A DNA stretch of 64,000 nucleotides from Agaricicola taiwanensis (GTDB lineage: Bacteria; Pseudomonadota; Alphaproteobacteria; Rhizobiales; Methylopilaceae): assembly GCF_014635245.1 (NCBI RefSeq), contig NZ_BMCP01000001.1:1240001-1304000 (forward strand). The letters are read 5' to 3'. This document shows, one piece after another, positions 49,931 through 57,660 of this stretch. The notes under the pieces were generated by a model. The model was not told the DNA's origin, ran no database searches, and saw only the letters and a list, made by a program, of their open reading frames with translations. Made by a program: the position numbers and the translations under genes. The stretch's first letter is position 1. Each line of letters begins with the position of its first letter.

Positions 49931-50220
49931 TGGAGGCACTGGCGGGAAAGGCAGCAGCACAATTCCTAGACCAAGGGCTCCTTGGCGCCGCCATCCTGAT
50001 CCTGCTCGCGTGCGTGGTGGCCCTATGGCGTGGATCGAACAAGACACAGGAAGCGCGCATCACAGACCTGAAGGCCGGAACCGAAACGCTCAAATCGCTG
50101 GATCTGCAAATGACGGTGAACAACCTGAAGCTGGACAGCCAGGACGGGCGCTTGCGCGAAATCGAAGGCCGCCTGCGCGATATGGACGATGCCCTCCGCG
50201 ATTTGGGGCGCAGACGATGA
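49930..50220 (+). CDS. Holin-like or membrane-anchored coiled-coil protein
   Basis: 96 aa: one hydrophobic helix (LGAAILILLACVVALW, residues 19-34) and then a long coiled coil (LDSQDGRLREIEGRLRDMDD). It is compatible with a one-helix holin or anti-holin, but not specific. Confidence 0.55.
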   Translation: MEALAGKAAAQFLDQGLLGAAILILLACVVALWRGSNKTQEARITDLKAGTETLKSLDLQMTVNNLKLDSQDGRLREIEGRLRDMDDALRDLGRRR

Positions 50221-50396
50221 TGGGTCTTCGGGACTGGTTTTCATCGCCAAAGAAGAGCCCCAAGGACGAGGCCGAACGGCTGAGCCGTGAATATCGAGAA
50301 GCTGCGTCCGCTGTGAACGACAAGGCGCGCAAGGCCGCTGAAGACCGCATCAACATGATGGCGGAAGCCATACAGTTTCGGAGTGTCCGGCGATGA
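50217..50396 (+). CDS. 59-aa phage protein
   Basis: MMGLRDWFSSPKKSPKDEAE start with an amphipathic first helix (GLRDWFSS), then charged helix. ATGA overlaps on both sides. Could peripherally bind the membrane. Function unknown. Confidence 0.55.
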   Translation: MMGLRDWFSSPKKSPKDEAERLSREYREAASAVNDKARKAAEDRINMMAEAIQFRSVRR

Positions 50397-50899
50397 TGAA
50401 TAACCCGATCTTCCTCGGGGCGTCAGTGCTCATCTTCGCTTATGTCGTGCTGAGCCTTCTTATCCCGCCCGATCTGTTCCGGGCTATGATGGCCTCCCCC
50501 ATGGCGATCTTTGCCGCCGCTGCCGCTGTGTTGTGGTCGGAGGGCGCTTTCCGCGTCGTCAAGGAAGGCAAGATAGACCCTGCGCGGCGTGCAGTCCTGG
50601 GGCTGTTTCTGATCGCGGCAGGAGCGACTTTCGCGAGCTTCTACAGCCTCGTCTTCAACATGGCCGGCCGTCCTCCGTTGTGGACGCAATATCAGGTCTG
50701 GCCTATCCATCAGGCATTGCAGGCGTGCGGGTTCTATCTTGTGTGTTCGAGCCCGCAGGATGCGTTGTCAGCCCTTCCGCGCCGTCGCTTCTGGTTCACG
50801 GTTCTAGCGGGCGTCATGCTGTTTCTGGCGGGCTACGTCGTGGCCTCGGCAGCTCCTGATGTGCCGCCGCTGCCCGATCTGTCGGGCTACTGGCGATAA
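50393..50899 (+). CDS. Multi-pass membrane protein (holin candidate)
   Basis: 168 aa with four hydrophobic segments (about residues 5-25, 35-50, 68-88, 135-155). End of the lysis operon. It could be the holin; no family recognised. The 3' end overlaps the antisense nuclease gene by 13 bp. Confidence 0.6.
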   Translation: MMNNPIFLGASVLIFAYVVLSLLIPPDLFRAMMASPMAIFAAAAAVLWSEGAFRVVKEGKIDPARRAVLGLFLIAAGATFASFYSLVFNMAGRPPLWTQYQVWPIHQALQACGFYLVCSSPQDALSALPRRRFWFTVLAGVMLFLAGYVVASAAPDVPPLPDLSGYWR

Positions 50900-51273
50900 T
50901 ACCCGCCGGAGAACCGAGCCCAATCCTTCGCCTGACCTAGCCGTACCATCTCAGCGGCGATATCCTTCCCGCCGATGAAGCATTGCGCATTGATACGGTC
51001 CCGGCTGCGCTTCGGTGAGCGACCATCGCAGACGCTTCCTTGGCTGACCGGGATGCACCTCACGCGCTTGCCCATGATCATGCGATAGAGGGCGCGGCTT
51101 GATGCCGGTCCTGCCCTGTGGTGGCTTTCCGGGGCCTGAATGCCGCAGATGCGTACTGGCTGCTGTTCAAGCACGAACGTGTCGCCGTCGCGGATGTGGG
51201 TGACGATCCCTTCCAGGGCGAGCGCCGGTGACGCCAGCATGCATGCCAGGGTCACTACCATGCATGTTCTCAT
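50887..51273 (-). CDS. Secreted thermonuclease-fold protein with altered Ca site
   Basis: 128 aa with a signal peptide (cleavage near residue 19, SPALA). SNase-fold landmarks: HIRDGDTF with Asp31, VRICGIQAPES with Arg41 and Glu49, and RDRINAQCFIGGKDIAAEMV. The usual GIDAPE reads GIQAPE, so the second metal-ligand Asp is Gln46. Four conserved Cys suggest disulfides. Exported; possibly expressed in the lysogen. ATG 51273 overlaps the upstream stop. Confidence 0.82.
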   Translation of the reverse strand: MRTCMVVTLACMLASPALALEGIVTHIRDGDTFVLEQQPVRICGIQAPESHHRAGPASSRALYRMIMGKRVRCIPVSQGSVCDGRSPKRSRDRINAQCFIGGKDIAAEMVRLGQAKDWARFSGGYYRQ

Positions 51274-51527
51274 TTCTCGGGGATCTCCAACACCGTTCCA
51301 GGTCCAACCCAATACCCTGCCGACATTCGGGGCAAAACGCTTCGCACCAGCTTGTTAGCGTGCCTTCGGCGGTGGTCCAAGTCTGCCTCGATAGCCCTCT
51401 TATTGGCCTCATAAATTTCCTTCGACCGCGCGGAATCCCCAAGAAGATCAGATGCGATGCTTCTGAGAGTATCGCCCTGCTTGACGATGTAGACCCGCTT
51501 CATTCGTGTTTTCTCTATCCCTGCCAT
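51270..51527 (-). CDS. LysM/tail-protein-X-like protein
   Basis: 85 aa. The LysM-like unit is VYIVKQGDTLRSIASDLLGD, SKEIYEANKR and VGPGTVLEIPEK. Without a signal peptide it looks more like the tail-protein-X variant. Start may be MKRVYIV (51503). Coupled by ATGA to the nuclease gene. Confidence 0.75.
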   Translation of the reverse strand: MAGIEKTRMKRVYIVKQGDTLRSIASDLLGDSARSKEIYEANKRAIEADLDHRRRHANKLVRSVLPRMSAGYWVGPGTVLEIPEK

Positions 51528-51559
51528 GTTCCATATTTGTTCTCATGGCGGGGAGAGAG

Positions 51560-51847
51560 TCAATCGGGACGTAGCAGGCGCTCTCGAAGATGCTTCCAAT
51601 AGCCTGCGCCAGCTTCGCATTCGCTGTTCGGCGGGATCGCATCAAGCCCGTATTGCCGCTGCATCATCTTGCCCGCCGCGCCAAAGTTCTTCGGCGGTTG
51701 AAGCATATGCCCTCGCGCACCTGCATCGGAGAGAAGATCGAGAACGGCAACGGGCGGGACTTCTGGCAAATCAATCAAAGCGTCGTTGAAGGCGATGATC
51801 TGCCGCCACAGGCGCTCGTTTTCCCGGCGCAGTGCCTCCTCACCCAT
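51560..51847 (-). CDS. Hypothetical phage protein
   Basis: 95 aa, helical N-terminus (GEEALRRENERLWRQIIAFN) and a Pro/Gly-containing C-terminal half. No family recognised. Orientation and packing match the leftward right-end genes. Confidence 0.55.
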   Translation of the reverse strand: MGEEALRRENERLWRQIIAFNDALIDLPEVPPVAVLDLLSDAGARGHMLQPPKNFGAAGKMMQRQYGLDAIPPNSECEAGAGYWKHLRERLLRPD

Positions 51848-51909
51848 CCTTCTTGCTCCTGAGTTCGCGTCCCATTCCCTATCCTAACCCGAATCCTAGA
51901 CTCACCTGA

Positions 51910-52173
51910 ATGGACACAAAGCCATTCAGAGACGTGACGTTACAGACCCGCCAGATCGGCCGATATCTGGTCATCGCCGATACAGTAAGAGCGTTGCGTT
52001 TCCTCACCGACGAATGGCCCGGCGAGCAGACGGACGAGCGGCAAGCGGCGGAACTGATCTGCCGCGAGGTGTTGGAAGGGAAAGAGCCTCCTGAACTTGC
52101 GAGGCTCGCCCTGGTGCATGCCGCCAAAGCGTCAGGCGTGTTCATTGCTGATGATCCGAGGCCGAGGCGGTGA
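51910..52173 (+). CDS. DUF982-like protein
   Basis: 87 aa. Pattern TDEWPGEQTDERQAAELICR followed by LALVHAAKASGVFI is like DUF982, a small family common in rhizobia and unknown in function. The only plus-strand gene in this right-end block; its end overlaps the antisense gene by 32 bp. Might be host-derived. Confidence 0.65.
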   Translation: MDTKPFRDVTLQTRQIGRYLVIADTVRALRFLTDEWPGEQTDERQAAELICREVLEGKEPPELARLALVHAAKASGVFIADDPRPRR

Positions 52174-53197
52174 GGGAGGACTGCACGTCCTTTAGGGCGC
52201 GAGCGTGGTTCTCTTTGGCCTGAGGGTCGAGCTTGTGCTTGGGCTGGCTGTGCCGGAGCGCGCCTTCTGCCATCCGCAATGCCGAGCTTTTAGCCTCCAA
52301 CGCCTTCTCCAGCCTCTCCACTTTGGCTTCGGCGGCTTCGAACTTGCCGCGAACGAGACTTACCACATCCTCCGCGTCTGGCTGACCGAGCCCCAGTATC
52401 GTGCAAATTGCTTCCGAGATGCTGTGCCAGTCTTCGGCCCATTGTTTCCACTCATCCCGTTCCCTGGTGATCTTTTCCACGTCCAGCGCGGGCTGTGGTT
52501 GGGCGAAGAGGGGAAATGCGCCGAAGTCGTCCTTCCAGCATTGAAAATACGCCTTTGGTCCTATGTCGGCGATATGACGAACCCACATGAACGGCTCTTG
52601 CGCTGCGAGGCGTGAGAGTGCGGCGGCAACATCCTCCAATGTGCTCCGCAAAGCGCCACTGATTTGGATGCCGGGTAGAAGCCAAGACCTGACTTCCCTT
52701 TCCAACTCCACCAGCCCCGCTACCTCCGCATTCACACGATGCGCTTGCGTATCATCCGCGCGAGGCGATGAGCAATCAGGGCAAGGGTCAAAGCCACCGT
52801 TGCTTCCCGAATAGGCCCGCGTATTTTCCACGACGCCGGTCCCGGTACAGGTCTCGCATTCCTTCCTCACGTCCACGCGAGGCGATGGCTCAGACACTGC
52901 TTGTGAGGCGAGGGCGGCGGCAATAGCGTCGTAGGCAAACTCAGCAGCGTTCCAATGCGTTGCGCCGGGTATCCGGTTGCACAGGCCAACAGCTTTGAAA
53001 ATGATCTCTTCGCGGTCAGGGAGCGCCTCCACGTCCCCGGCAGGCTTGGAGGCGGATAGGTAGGCGGTGATGGCGCGAGTTGCCGCTTCATCCGCAATGA
53101 TGACGCTCTCTTGGGACAGGCCGCTGGTCAGAAGCGCTTCGCGAACCGCCGATATGATATCGAGCCTCTCAAGCTTCGCTGCACGTTCTAGTGTCAT
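52142..53197 (-). CDS. Large hypothetical protein with zinc-finger-like Cys pairs
   Basis: 351 aa. It contains ECETCTGTG and PCPDCSSP, a DnaJ-type zinc-binding pair (CxxCxGxG...CxxC), in the centre. A C-terminal coiled coil (AAEAKVERLEKALEAKSSAL) follows. Phage right-end proteins of this patchwork type are frequent and of unknown function. Confidence 0.65.
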   Translation of the reverse strand: MTLERAAKLERLDIISAVREALLTSGLSQESVIIADEAATRAITAYLSASKPAGDVEALPDREEIIFKAVGLCNRIPGATHWNAAEFAYDAIAAALASQAVSEPSPRVDVRKECETCTGTGVVENTRAYSGSNGGFDPCPDCSSPRADDTQAHRVNAEVAGLVELEREVRSWLLPGIQISGALRSTLEDVAAALSRLAAQEPFMWVRHIADIGPKAYFQCWKDDFGAFPLFAQPQPALDVEKITRERDEWKQWAEDWHSISEAICTILGLGQPDAEDVVSLVRGKFEAAEAKVERLEKALEAKSSALRMAEGALRHSQPKHKLDPQAKENHARALKDVQSSLTASASDHQQ

Positions 53198-53361
53198 GAT
53201 GTCTGTTCCTTGTTGAGGGCGCGGGCGTCGAGGTCGAGCGGACCGAAAAGGCTCTCGTAGCTCTCGCGCAGTCCCGGCGACCAGTTGGCTATGTCTTCGA
53301 CAACGCTGGCGAGTTCGACCGCCAGCCAGTTAGGATCGAGCTTGTCGTGGCCGTCACCCAT
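53194..53361 (-). CDS. 55-aa hypothetical protein
   Basis: MGDGHDKLDPNWLAVELASV... acidic, helical. Both ends overlap neighbours (TGATG and ATGA), supporting it. No family recognised. Confidence 0.55.
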   Translation of the reverse strand: MGDGHDKLDPNWLAVELASVVEDIANWSPGLRESYESLFGPLDLDARALNKEQTS

Positions 53362-53930
53362 CAGCCTTGCTCCTTGGTTGCGAGGGCGCGGATGGCGTCT
53401 TCGCAAATCCGATAGACCGCATCCTCGCGGCTGATATCGATGACTTCGAACTGCGCGTTCAGGAGGTTCCGATGTAACCGAATACGGTTCGCCGCTTCCT
53501 CCCACGCCTCGGCCTTCGCATCACTGATGAGGGCGGGGAGAGCGGCGGTGAGGGCTGCATGCATCGAGAACTTGTCGACGCGTCCGAACTCGAACAGTTT
53601 GGCCATGGCCGCCTCCACGGCCTTTTCCATGGTCATGGCTGGGGGCTCCTTGAAAAGATCGAGGATGGCCTGGAGTGGCGTTCCGGCTTTCATCGCGCGC
53701 AGATAGCGGAAGCCCTTCCGCGTAAGGCCCCGGCTGCCCATTCCGGGAGCGGTATGGCAGATGAGCCGATGCCCAAGGAGGATGCACGTCATGGTGTATC
53801 CGGTGGAGTAGCCGAAAGCGTGTTGCAGCACTCCCTCATCGACCACTTCGCGCTTGGTCATTGAACCGAAGTTGCCACCGTGAACCCGCTCGATTTCGGC
53901 GTCAGAAACAATGTCCGTCACCTTCTCCAT
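53361..53930 (-). CDS. Hypothetical phage protein
   Basis: 189 aa. The C-terminal half has KAEAWEEAANRIRLHRNLLN and EDAVYRICEDAIRAL, a helical style found in many phage right-end proteins. N-terminal half with SMTKREVVDEGVLQHAFGYS is unlike anything I know. Packed against both neighbours. Confidence 0.6.
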   Translation of the reverse strand: MEKVTDIVSDAEIERVHGGNFGSMTKREVVDEGVLQHAFGYSTGYTMTCILLGHRLICHTAPGMGSRGLTRKGFRYLRAMKAGTPLQAILDLFKEPPAMTMEKAVEAAMAKLFEFGRVDKFSMHAALTAALPALISDAKAEAWEEAANRIRLHRNLLNAQFEVIDISREDAVYRICEDAIRALATKEQG

Positions 53931-54119
53931 TCACGCCTCCCCTTCACGTTGCTCGGGCTTGGGCAGGACCAAGGTCGGGTGCGCCCTCATGGCTCTTTCT
54001 GAGACGGCATGATCGCAGCTACCAACGCCGTCGAAGCCCTCGGCAACGCAGATCGGGCAAGGCAGCCAAGGGTATCCAGGAAGTGCGGTTAGAAGCGATT
54101 TTGGCTTGGTTGGCTCCAT
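53931..54119 (-). CDS. 62-aa zinc-ribbon-like protein
   Basis: CPICVAEGFDGVGSCDHAV gives a CxxC plus C/H pattern, a plausible single zinc site. The stop abuts the next ATG. Function unknown. Confidence 0.5.
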   Translation of the reverse strand: MEPTKPKSLLTALPGYPWLPCPICVAEGFDGVGSCDHAVSERAMRAHPTLVLPKPEQREGEA

Positions 54120-54371
54120 TCACGCCTCCCCTGAGAGAGCACGGCGGCCGGCTTCGGTCGGAACAAAGCCTTGCGTTTGAAGGAAGCTGCCTTTCGGGCC
54201 CCAATCAAATTCGGCCAGGCCGAGATTTACGAGCGCCCAACCGCAGCGGTTAGACTGAGACGTTCCAAAACCTGTTTGGTGCTCGACGAATCCATGCTCT
54301 ACCAGACGCTCCCCGTATCGCTTCTGCGCCGCCGTCAGCTTGACCTTCTCCCCCTCTGTCAGCTCAGTCAT
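54120..54371 (-). CDS. Hypothetical winged-helix-like protein
   Basis: 83 aa. KVKLTAAQKRYGERLVEHGF and LVNLGLAEF...GFVPTEAGRRAL resemble a small winged-helix with the L-x-x-x-G-R-x-A end. ATG 54371 is used because GAGG precedes it. Confidence 0.55.
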   Translation of the reverse strand: MTELTEGEKVKLTAAQKRYGERLVEHGFVEHQTGFGTSQSNRCGWALVNLGLAEFDWGPKGSFLQTQGFVPTEAGRRALSGEA

Positions 54372-54717
54372 GTGAGCCTCCTTGAGAGGTGCCGGACACC
54401 TCGTTCTTGTAGCGGGTGAGGGCTGCGTCAGTCGCGCGATTTGCACGATCGCAGAGATCGAGGTTGCCATCCCACCATTGACGCCATATCCGCTCGCCAT
54501 CAGGGTGGCTGTCGCGCGTTAGGCCGCCGTAGTTAGGCCCGTCTCGCTCGTTATCAGCCCAAGCCTTATGCAGAGCCAACGCCTTCGCCATGTCATCCAA
54601 GAGGCTGTCGCGGGTGGTGAGCTTCGCCTCCAATTCTTCGATGACACGACCACGCCGATCCATTTCCGCCGCGATCTCGTCAACGCTGGCGCTGCGAGTT
54701 GTGGTTGTGATGCTCAT
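54364..54717 (-). CDS. Hypothetical phage protein
   Basis: 117 aa. Coiled coil (VDEIAAEMDRRGRVIEELEA), then a tryptophan-rich part (ERIWRQWWDGNLDLCDRANR). No family recognised. Overlaps both neighbours. Confidence 0.6.
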   Translation of the reverse strand: MSITTTTRSASVDEIAAEMDRRGRVIEELEAKLTTRDSLLDDMAKALALHKAWADNERDGPNYGGLTRDSHPDGERIWRQWWDGNLDLCDRANRATDAALTRYKNEVSGTSQGGSHD

Positions 54718-54935
54718 AGCGCGCCCTCAAATAAATGCGGGTGAAGGCTGCGAGCCGACTCCTCAAGCCACGGCGCGCGATGAAGTATAGTGATTGGCCC
54801 GATATCGTAGCGGACAGCATTCGCCAGCCTGAACCGGGCGACATACCAGCGCGTGTAATGTGACCATGTATTCCACCGCACCCATAGTATTTCGGCCTTG
54901 GGGAGACGACCTATAACGTCTTTTGGTATCGCCAT
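54714..54935 (-). CDS. 73-aa hypothetical protein
   Basis: Aromatic-rich (ILWVRWNTWSHYTRWYVARF). The ATG directly follows the stop of the upstream gene. Function unknown. Confidence 0.55.
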   Translation of the reverse strand: MAIPKDVIGRLPKAEILWVRWNTWSHYTRWYVARFRLANAVRYDIGPITILHRAPWLEESARSLHPHLFEGAL

Positions 54936-55667
54936 TTAATCGGCTCCTGTCGGTCCATCGAAGCCGCCAGCGCGATTATCGCTAGGAACAGGCTTCGTGA
55001 TGGCGGAAGGCATCGGCTGCCAGCCGAGCGGGATGTGGAACTTAGAAACAGGGCCACCAGCCCAAGTCCATTTCTGCTGGCCGGTGTCCTTGTCGATCAG
55101 CATCAGAGCTTCACCAACGTGATCGCCAGTCGTCGCAAGGATGACGTGCTCATCCTCAGGTGCGGTATCAATCGAGCGCCACATCTGGCCCTCCGTGTCG
55201 CGGGTGGTGGGGAGAAGGGCAGAGCGGGTGTTCCAGGCCCGCTGCATGGCGGCGGCATCTCTCCAACCATGCGACTTGACCATGAAACTCGATAGACTGA
55301 GGCTTTCGACCAAATACTCTGGCGCACCAATGTAACGCGTAGATGCCGATACCACGGGAGGCTTGCCCGTGAACGGAGACGGAAGAAGCTCCAGACCGCC
55401 CCAATAGGTGTCCGTTTCGTCATCCTCTGTCAGACGCCACTCAAGTGTCGGGTGAACCGACCGCCGGTATCCGTTCCAATCCGAAAACGAGGGCCACCAC
55501 TCAGCGTCGGCGTAACCCATGCCGCAGAGCGCGAGCTTGTCCGTCCATTCAGGACGAAGCAGCATGCCAAGTATCTCTCTAGGCTCAATCCGCCACCGAT
55601 ACTTAGCCTTGGTGTCAGCCGGCCGCTCGACGGCCCACCGCGTCCACTTCACCTGGCTCTCAGTCAT
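54936..55667 (-). CDS. Hypothetical phage protein with DUF551-like end
   Basis: 243 aa. The C-terminal region MWRSIDTAPEDEHVILATTG ... IPLGWQPMP resembles the short W-x-x-I-x-x-x-P...GWQP module found in many phage proteins (DUF551-like). The N-terminal half is rich in Trp. GGAG precedes the ATG. Confidence 0.6.
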   Translation of the reverse strand: MTESQVKWTRWAVERPADTKAKYRWRIEPREILGMLLRPEWTDKLALCGMGYADAEWWPSFSDWNGYRRSVHPTLEWRLTEDDETDTYWGGLELLPSPFTGKPPVVSASTRYIGAPEYLVESLSLSSFMVKSHGWRDAAAMQRAWNTRSALLPTTRDTEGQMWRSIDTAPEDEHVILATTGDHVGEALMLIDKDTGQQKWTWAGGPVSKFHIPLGWQPMPSAITKPVPSDNRAGGFDGPTGAD

Positions 55668-56157
55668 TGGAGCCTCCGGGGGTGGGGGTGGCGAGGATGC
55701 CGAGACCAGCAGCAAAGGCGCGCCGGAGAGCTTCGCAGCCCTCGTGCCCGACAGCGAAAAGCGCGGTGCCGTTCGACGGTGACTTGCCTTCTGAGCCATC
55801 CGGACGAATGAACCGGATCTTGCGCGTGAACAGCGCCAACTCGGCCTTGTGCCAAGCATCCCAGAACCATGGTGCTGACGTGCGATCCGGCGTCAGGGCA
55901 ATGCCGTTGCCGTGCTCGAAGAACTTGTTGAGCCACGGCACGATGCCGTTGCGCCCTCCGAATGGAGGATTGAGCCAGACAAAGCCATGCCAAGGCTTAT
56001 CGAGGCCGTCGGCGCTGTAGTTCATCGCGCAAGGCACATGTGCCCCGCCAATGGCAGCATTGGCAGGGTCCAGATCGAACCGGCACCCGAGAGCCTGGAA
56101 GATGTGCGGCGGCGTGTACCATTCATCGGAAGCGCCGGGCTTGTCCCAATACCCCAT
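55660..56157 (-). CDS. Phage DNA N6-adenine methyltransferase
   Basis: 165 aa. Family signature SDEWYTPPHIFQALGCRFDL, then FVWLNPPFGGRNG (NPPF active site) and GNGIALTPDRTSAPWFWDAW with FTRKIRFI. Motif order is that of phage Dam-type enzymes, which protect or mark phage DNA. First gene of the leftward right-end operon, 118 bp from attR. Confidence 0.92.
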   Translation of the reverse strand: MGYWDKPGASDEWYTPPHIFQALGCRFDLDPANAAIGGAHVPCAMNYSADGLDKPWHGFVWLNPPFGGRNGIVPWLNKFFEHGNGIALTPDRTSAPWFWDAWHKAELALFTRKIRFIRPDGSEGKSPSNGTALFAVGHEGCEALRRAFAAGLGILATPTPGGSND

Positions 56158-56274
56158 CGCCTACGCTCCCATCACGGGTGCGGAAGGAAGGGCGGTTGCA
56201 TCCGAACCTTTCGGTGAAGTATTCGGTGCAAGATTTTCGGTGGAAAAGTCAGCGCCGGGTTTCGCTGAATTCTG

Positions 56275-56324
56275 ACTGGTCGGAGTGATAGGATTTGAAC
56301 CTACGACCCCCTCGTCCCGAACGA
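56275..56324 (-). repeat. attR within tRNA-Pro
   Basis: 50 bp identical to 13345-13394. It covers the tRNA 3' half from the anticodon loop through CCA plus two flanking bases. This copy is phage-supplied and restores the tRNA gene. Confidence 0.95.
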
Positions 56325-56353
56325 GGTGCGCTACCAGGCTGCGCTACACTCCG
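56277..56353 (-). tRNA. tRNA-Pro(CGG)
   Basis: 77 nt with encoded CCA. Acceptor stem CGGAGTG/CACTCCG, anticodon loop TTCGGGA with anticodon CGG, T arm GTAGGTTCAAATCCTAT. The intact gene is split in origin: 5' part chromosomal, 3' part from the phage attachment site. Confidence 0.96.
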
Positions 56354-56472
56354 TCACCAGTGCCCGTGCTTATAGCGATGGCGATTTGAACCGGCAAGCC
56401 CTGTTGGAGAGGATGTTGCGAAGGACGATGACCTGAGCTATTCCGGCGCATCTGACGCGTCGTGAGACGTGA

Positions 56473-56547
56473 TGGGGCGTCGCCAAGTGGTAAGGCAGCG
56501 GATTTTGATTCCGCCATACGGAGGTTCGAATCCTCCCGCCCCAGCCA
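56473..56547 (+). tRNA. tRNA-Gln(TTG)
   Basis: 75 nt including CCA. Acceptor TGGGGCG/CGCCCCA, anticodon loop TTTTGAT with anticodon TTG, T arm GGAGGTTCGAATCCTCC. Convergent with the tRNA-Pro gene, 119 bp away. Confidence 0.96.
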
Positions 56548-56563
56548 ATCCTCCTTCTGCCTG

Positions 56564-57649
56564 TCAGGCCTCGCGAACGGGCAGAGGAGCGACACCCGCT
56601 TCTGCGGCTGTGGCCTGCAGCGCCGCGATTTCCACCGGCCCATAGGGAATGCCTGATGTCAGCCGTTCGGCTTCCAGCCGGCCCTCGAATTCGCCAGGCA
56701 TCAGGATCTCGTCGACGCCTTCGGCCTTGGGGCAATCATGGACCCGCTCCACAAGCACATCCATGCGGGCGCGGAAGGCCTCTTCCCCGACAAAGATGCC
56801 CGGCTTGATGGCGAGGAAGAAATGGCCGACATCCTGCGGCCGGTCATAAGCTTCGAACTGATTGCCGACATCGCCGCCAAAGGCTGAACCGGAAAAGACG
56901 CCGCCGAAGATATCCATCAGCATGGAGAGGCCAGAGCCCTTGGGGCCGCCGATGGGCAGCACCACGCCGCCATCCAGTGCGGCATTGGGGTCGGTGGTGG
57001 CCCGCCCTTCGGCATCGAGCGCATATCCCAGCGGTATCTGCTCGCCCCGCCGCGCGGCGCGGCGGATTTTCCCGCGAGCGGCAACCGCTGGCGACATATC
57101 GAGCACATAGGGCGTCTTGTTGCCACTGGGCGCACCCGCTGCGAAGGGGCTGGTGCCGAGCAGTGCCGCACGGCCGCCCCATGGCGGCATGGCCCGAGAG
57201 GCATTGGTGAACACCAGCGCCATATAGCCTGCCTCAACGGCCTGGAGCACATAGCAGGCCGCCATGCCGAAATGGGTGCTTCGGCGCGCGGCCACCATGC
57301 CGATGCCATAGGTGGATGCCATGTCGATGGCCTCGGCCATGGCCTTGGTCGCCACAACGAAGCCGAAGGCATTCTGGCCATCGAGCGAGCCGGCGACCGG
57401 AGTGGCCTTTTCGATCGTCAGCGATGGAGCGGCATTGATGAGGCCGGCCCGTACGCGTTTCAGATAGTGGGGCAGGTACTGCAGCCCATGGGTATCGACG
57501 CCGCGAAGATCCGCCCGCACAAGGCAGTTCGCCACAATGGCGGCATCGGCCTGGGGCAGCCCGTTGGCCACCAGCAGGGCTTCACCAAAGGCACGCGCGT
57601 CCGCCGCCGTGGCGAAGACACGTTGTGGAACCGATTCAGCGGCTGACAT
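56564..57649 (-). CDS. Ldh2/malate-lactate dehydrogenase family oxidoreductase
   Basis: 361 aa, full length. NAD(P)-dependent 2-hydroxyacid dehydrogenase fold: RADLRGVDTHGLQYLPHYLK near the start, VAARRSTHFGMAACYVLQAV, and the late GGPKGSGLSMLMDIFGGVFS. Family members reduce or oxidise malate, lactate, sulfolactate or ureidoglycolate, so the substrate is open. GGAGG precedes the ATG. First in a leftward trio only by direction; likely cotranscribed with the amidohydrolase upstream. Confidence 0.9.
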   Translation of the reverse strand: MSAAESVPQRVFATAADARAFGEALLVANGLPQADAAIVANCLVRADLRGVDTHGLQYLPHYLKRVRAGLINAAPSLTIEKATPVAGSLDGQNAFGFVVATKAMAEAIDMASTYGIGMVAARRSTHFGMAACYVLQAVEAGYMALVFTNASRAMPPWGGRAALLGTSPFAAGAPSGNKTPYVLDMSPAVAARGKIRRAARRGEQIPLGYALDAEGRATTDPNAALDGGVVLPIGGPKGSGLSMLMDIFGGVFSGSAFGGDVGNQFEAYDRPQDVGHFFLAIKPGIFVGEEAFRARMDVLVERVHDCPKAEGVDEILMPGEFEGRLEAERLTSGIPYGPVEIAALQATAAEAGVAPLPVREA

Positions 57650-57660
57650 GGATTTCCTCC

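Larger units (their letters stand above)
13345..56324. mobile_element. P22-like temperate podovirus prophage in tRNA-Pro(CGG)
   Basis: Bounded by an identical 50-bp repeat (13345-13394 and 56275-56324), the 3' half of tRNA-Pro. The contents form a complete temperate podovirus: integrase and excisionase at the left end, divergent CI/Cro switch, recombination and replication genes, terminase, P22-type portal, scaffold, coat, gp4 and gp10 relatives, ejection proteins, tail fibres, lysis genes and an accessory right end. All essential-looking modules have intact frames, so it may be inducible; that is inference. Confidence 0.95.
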
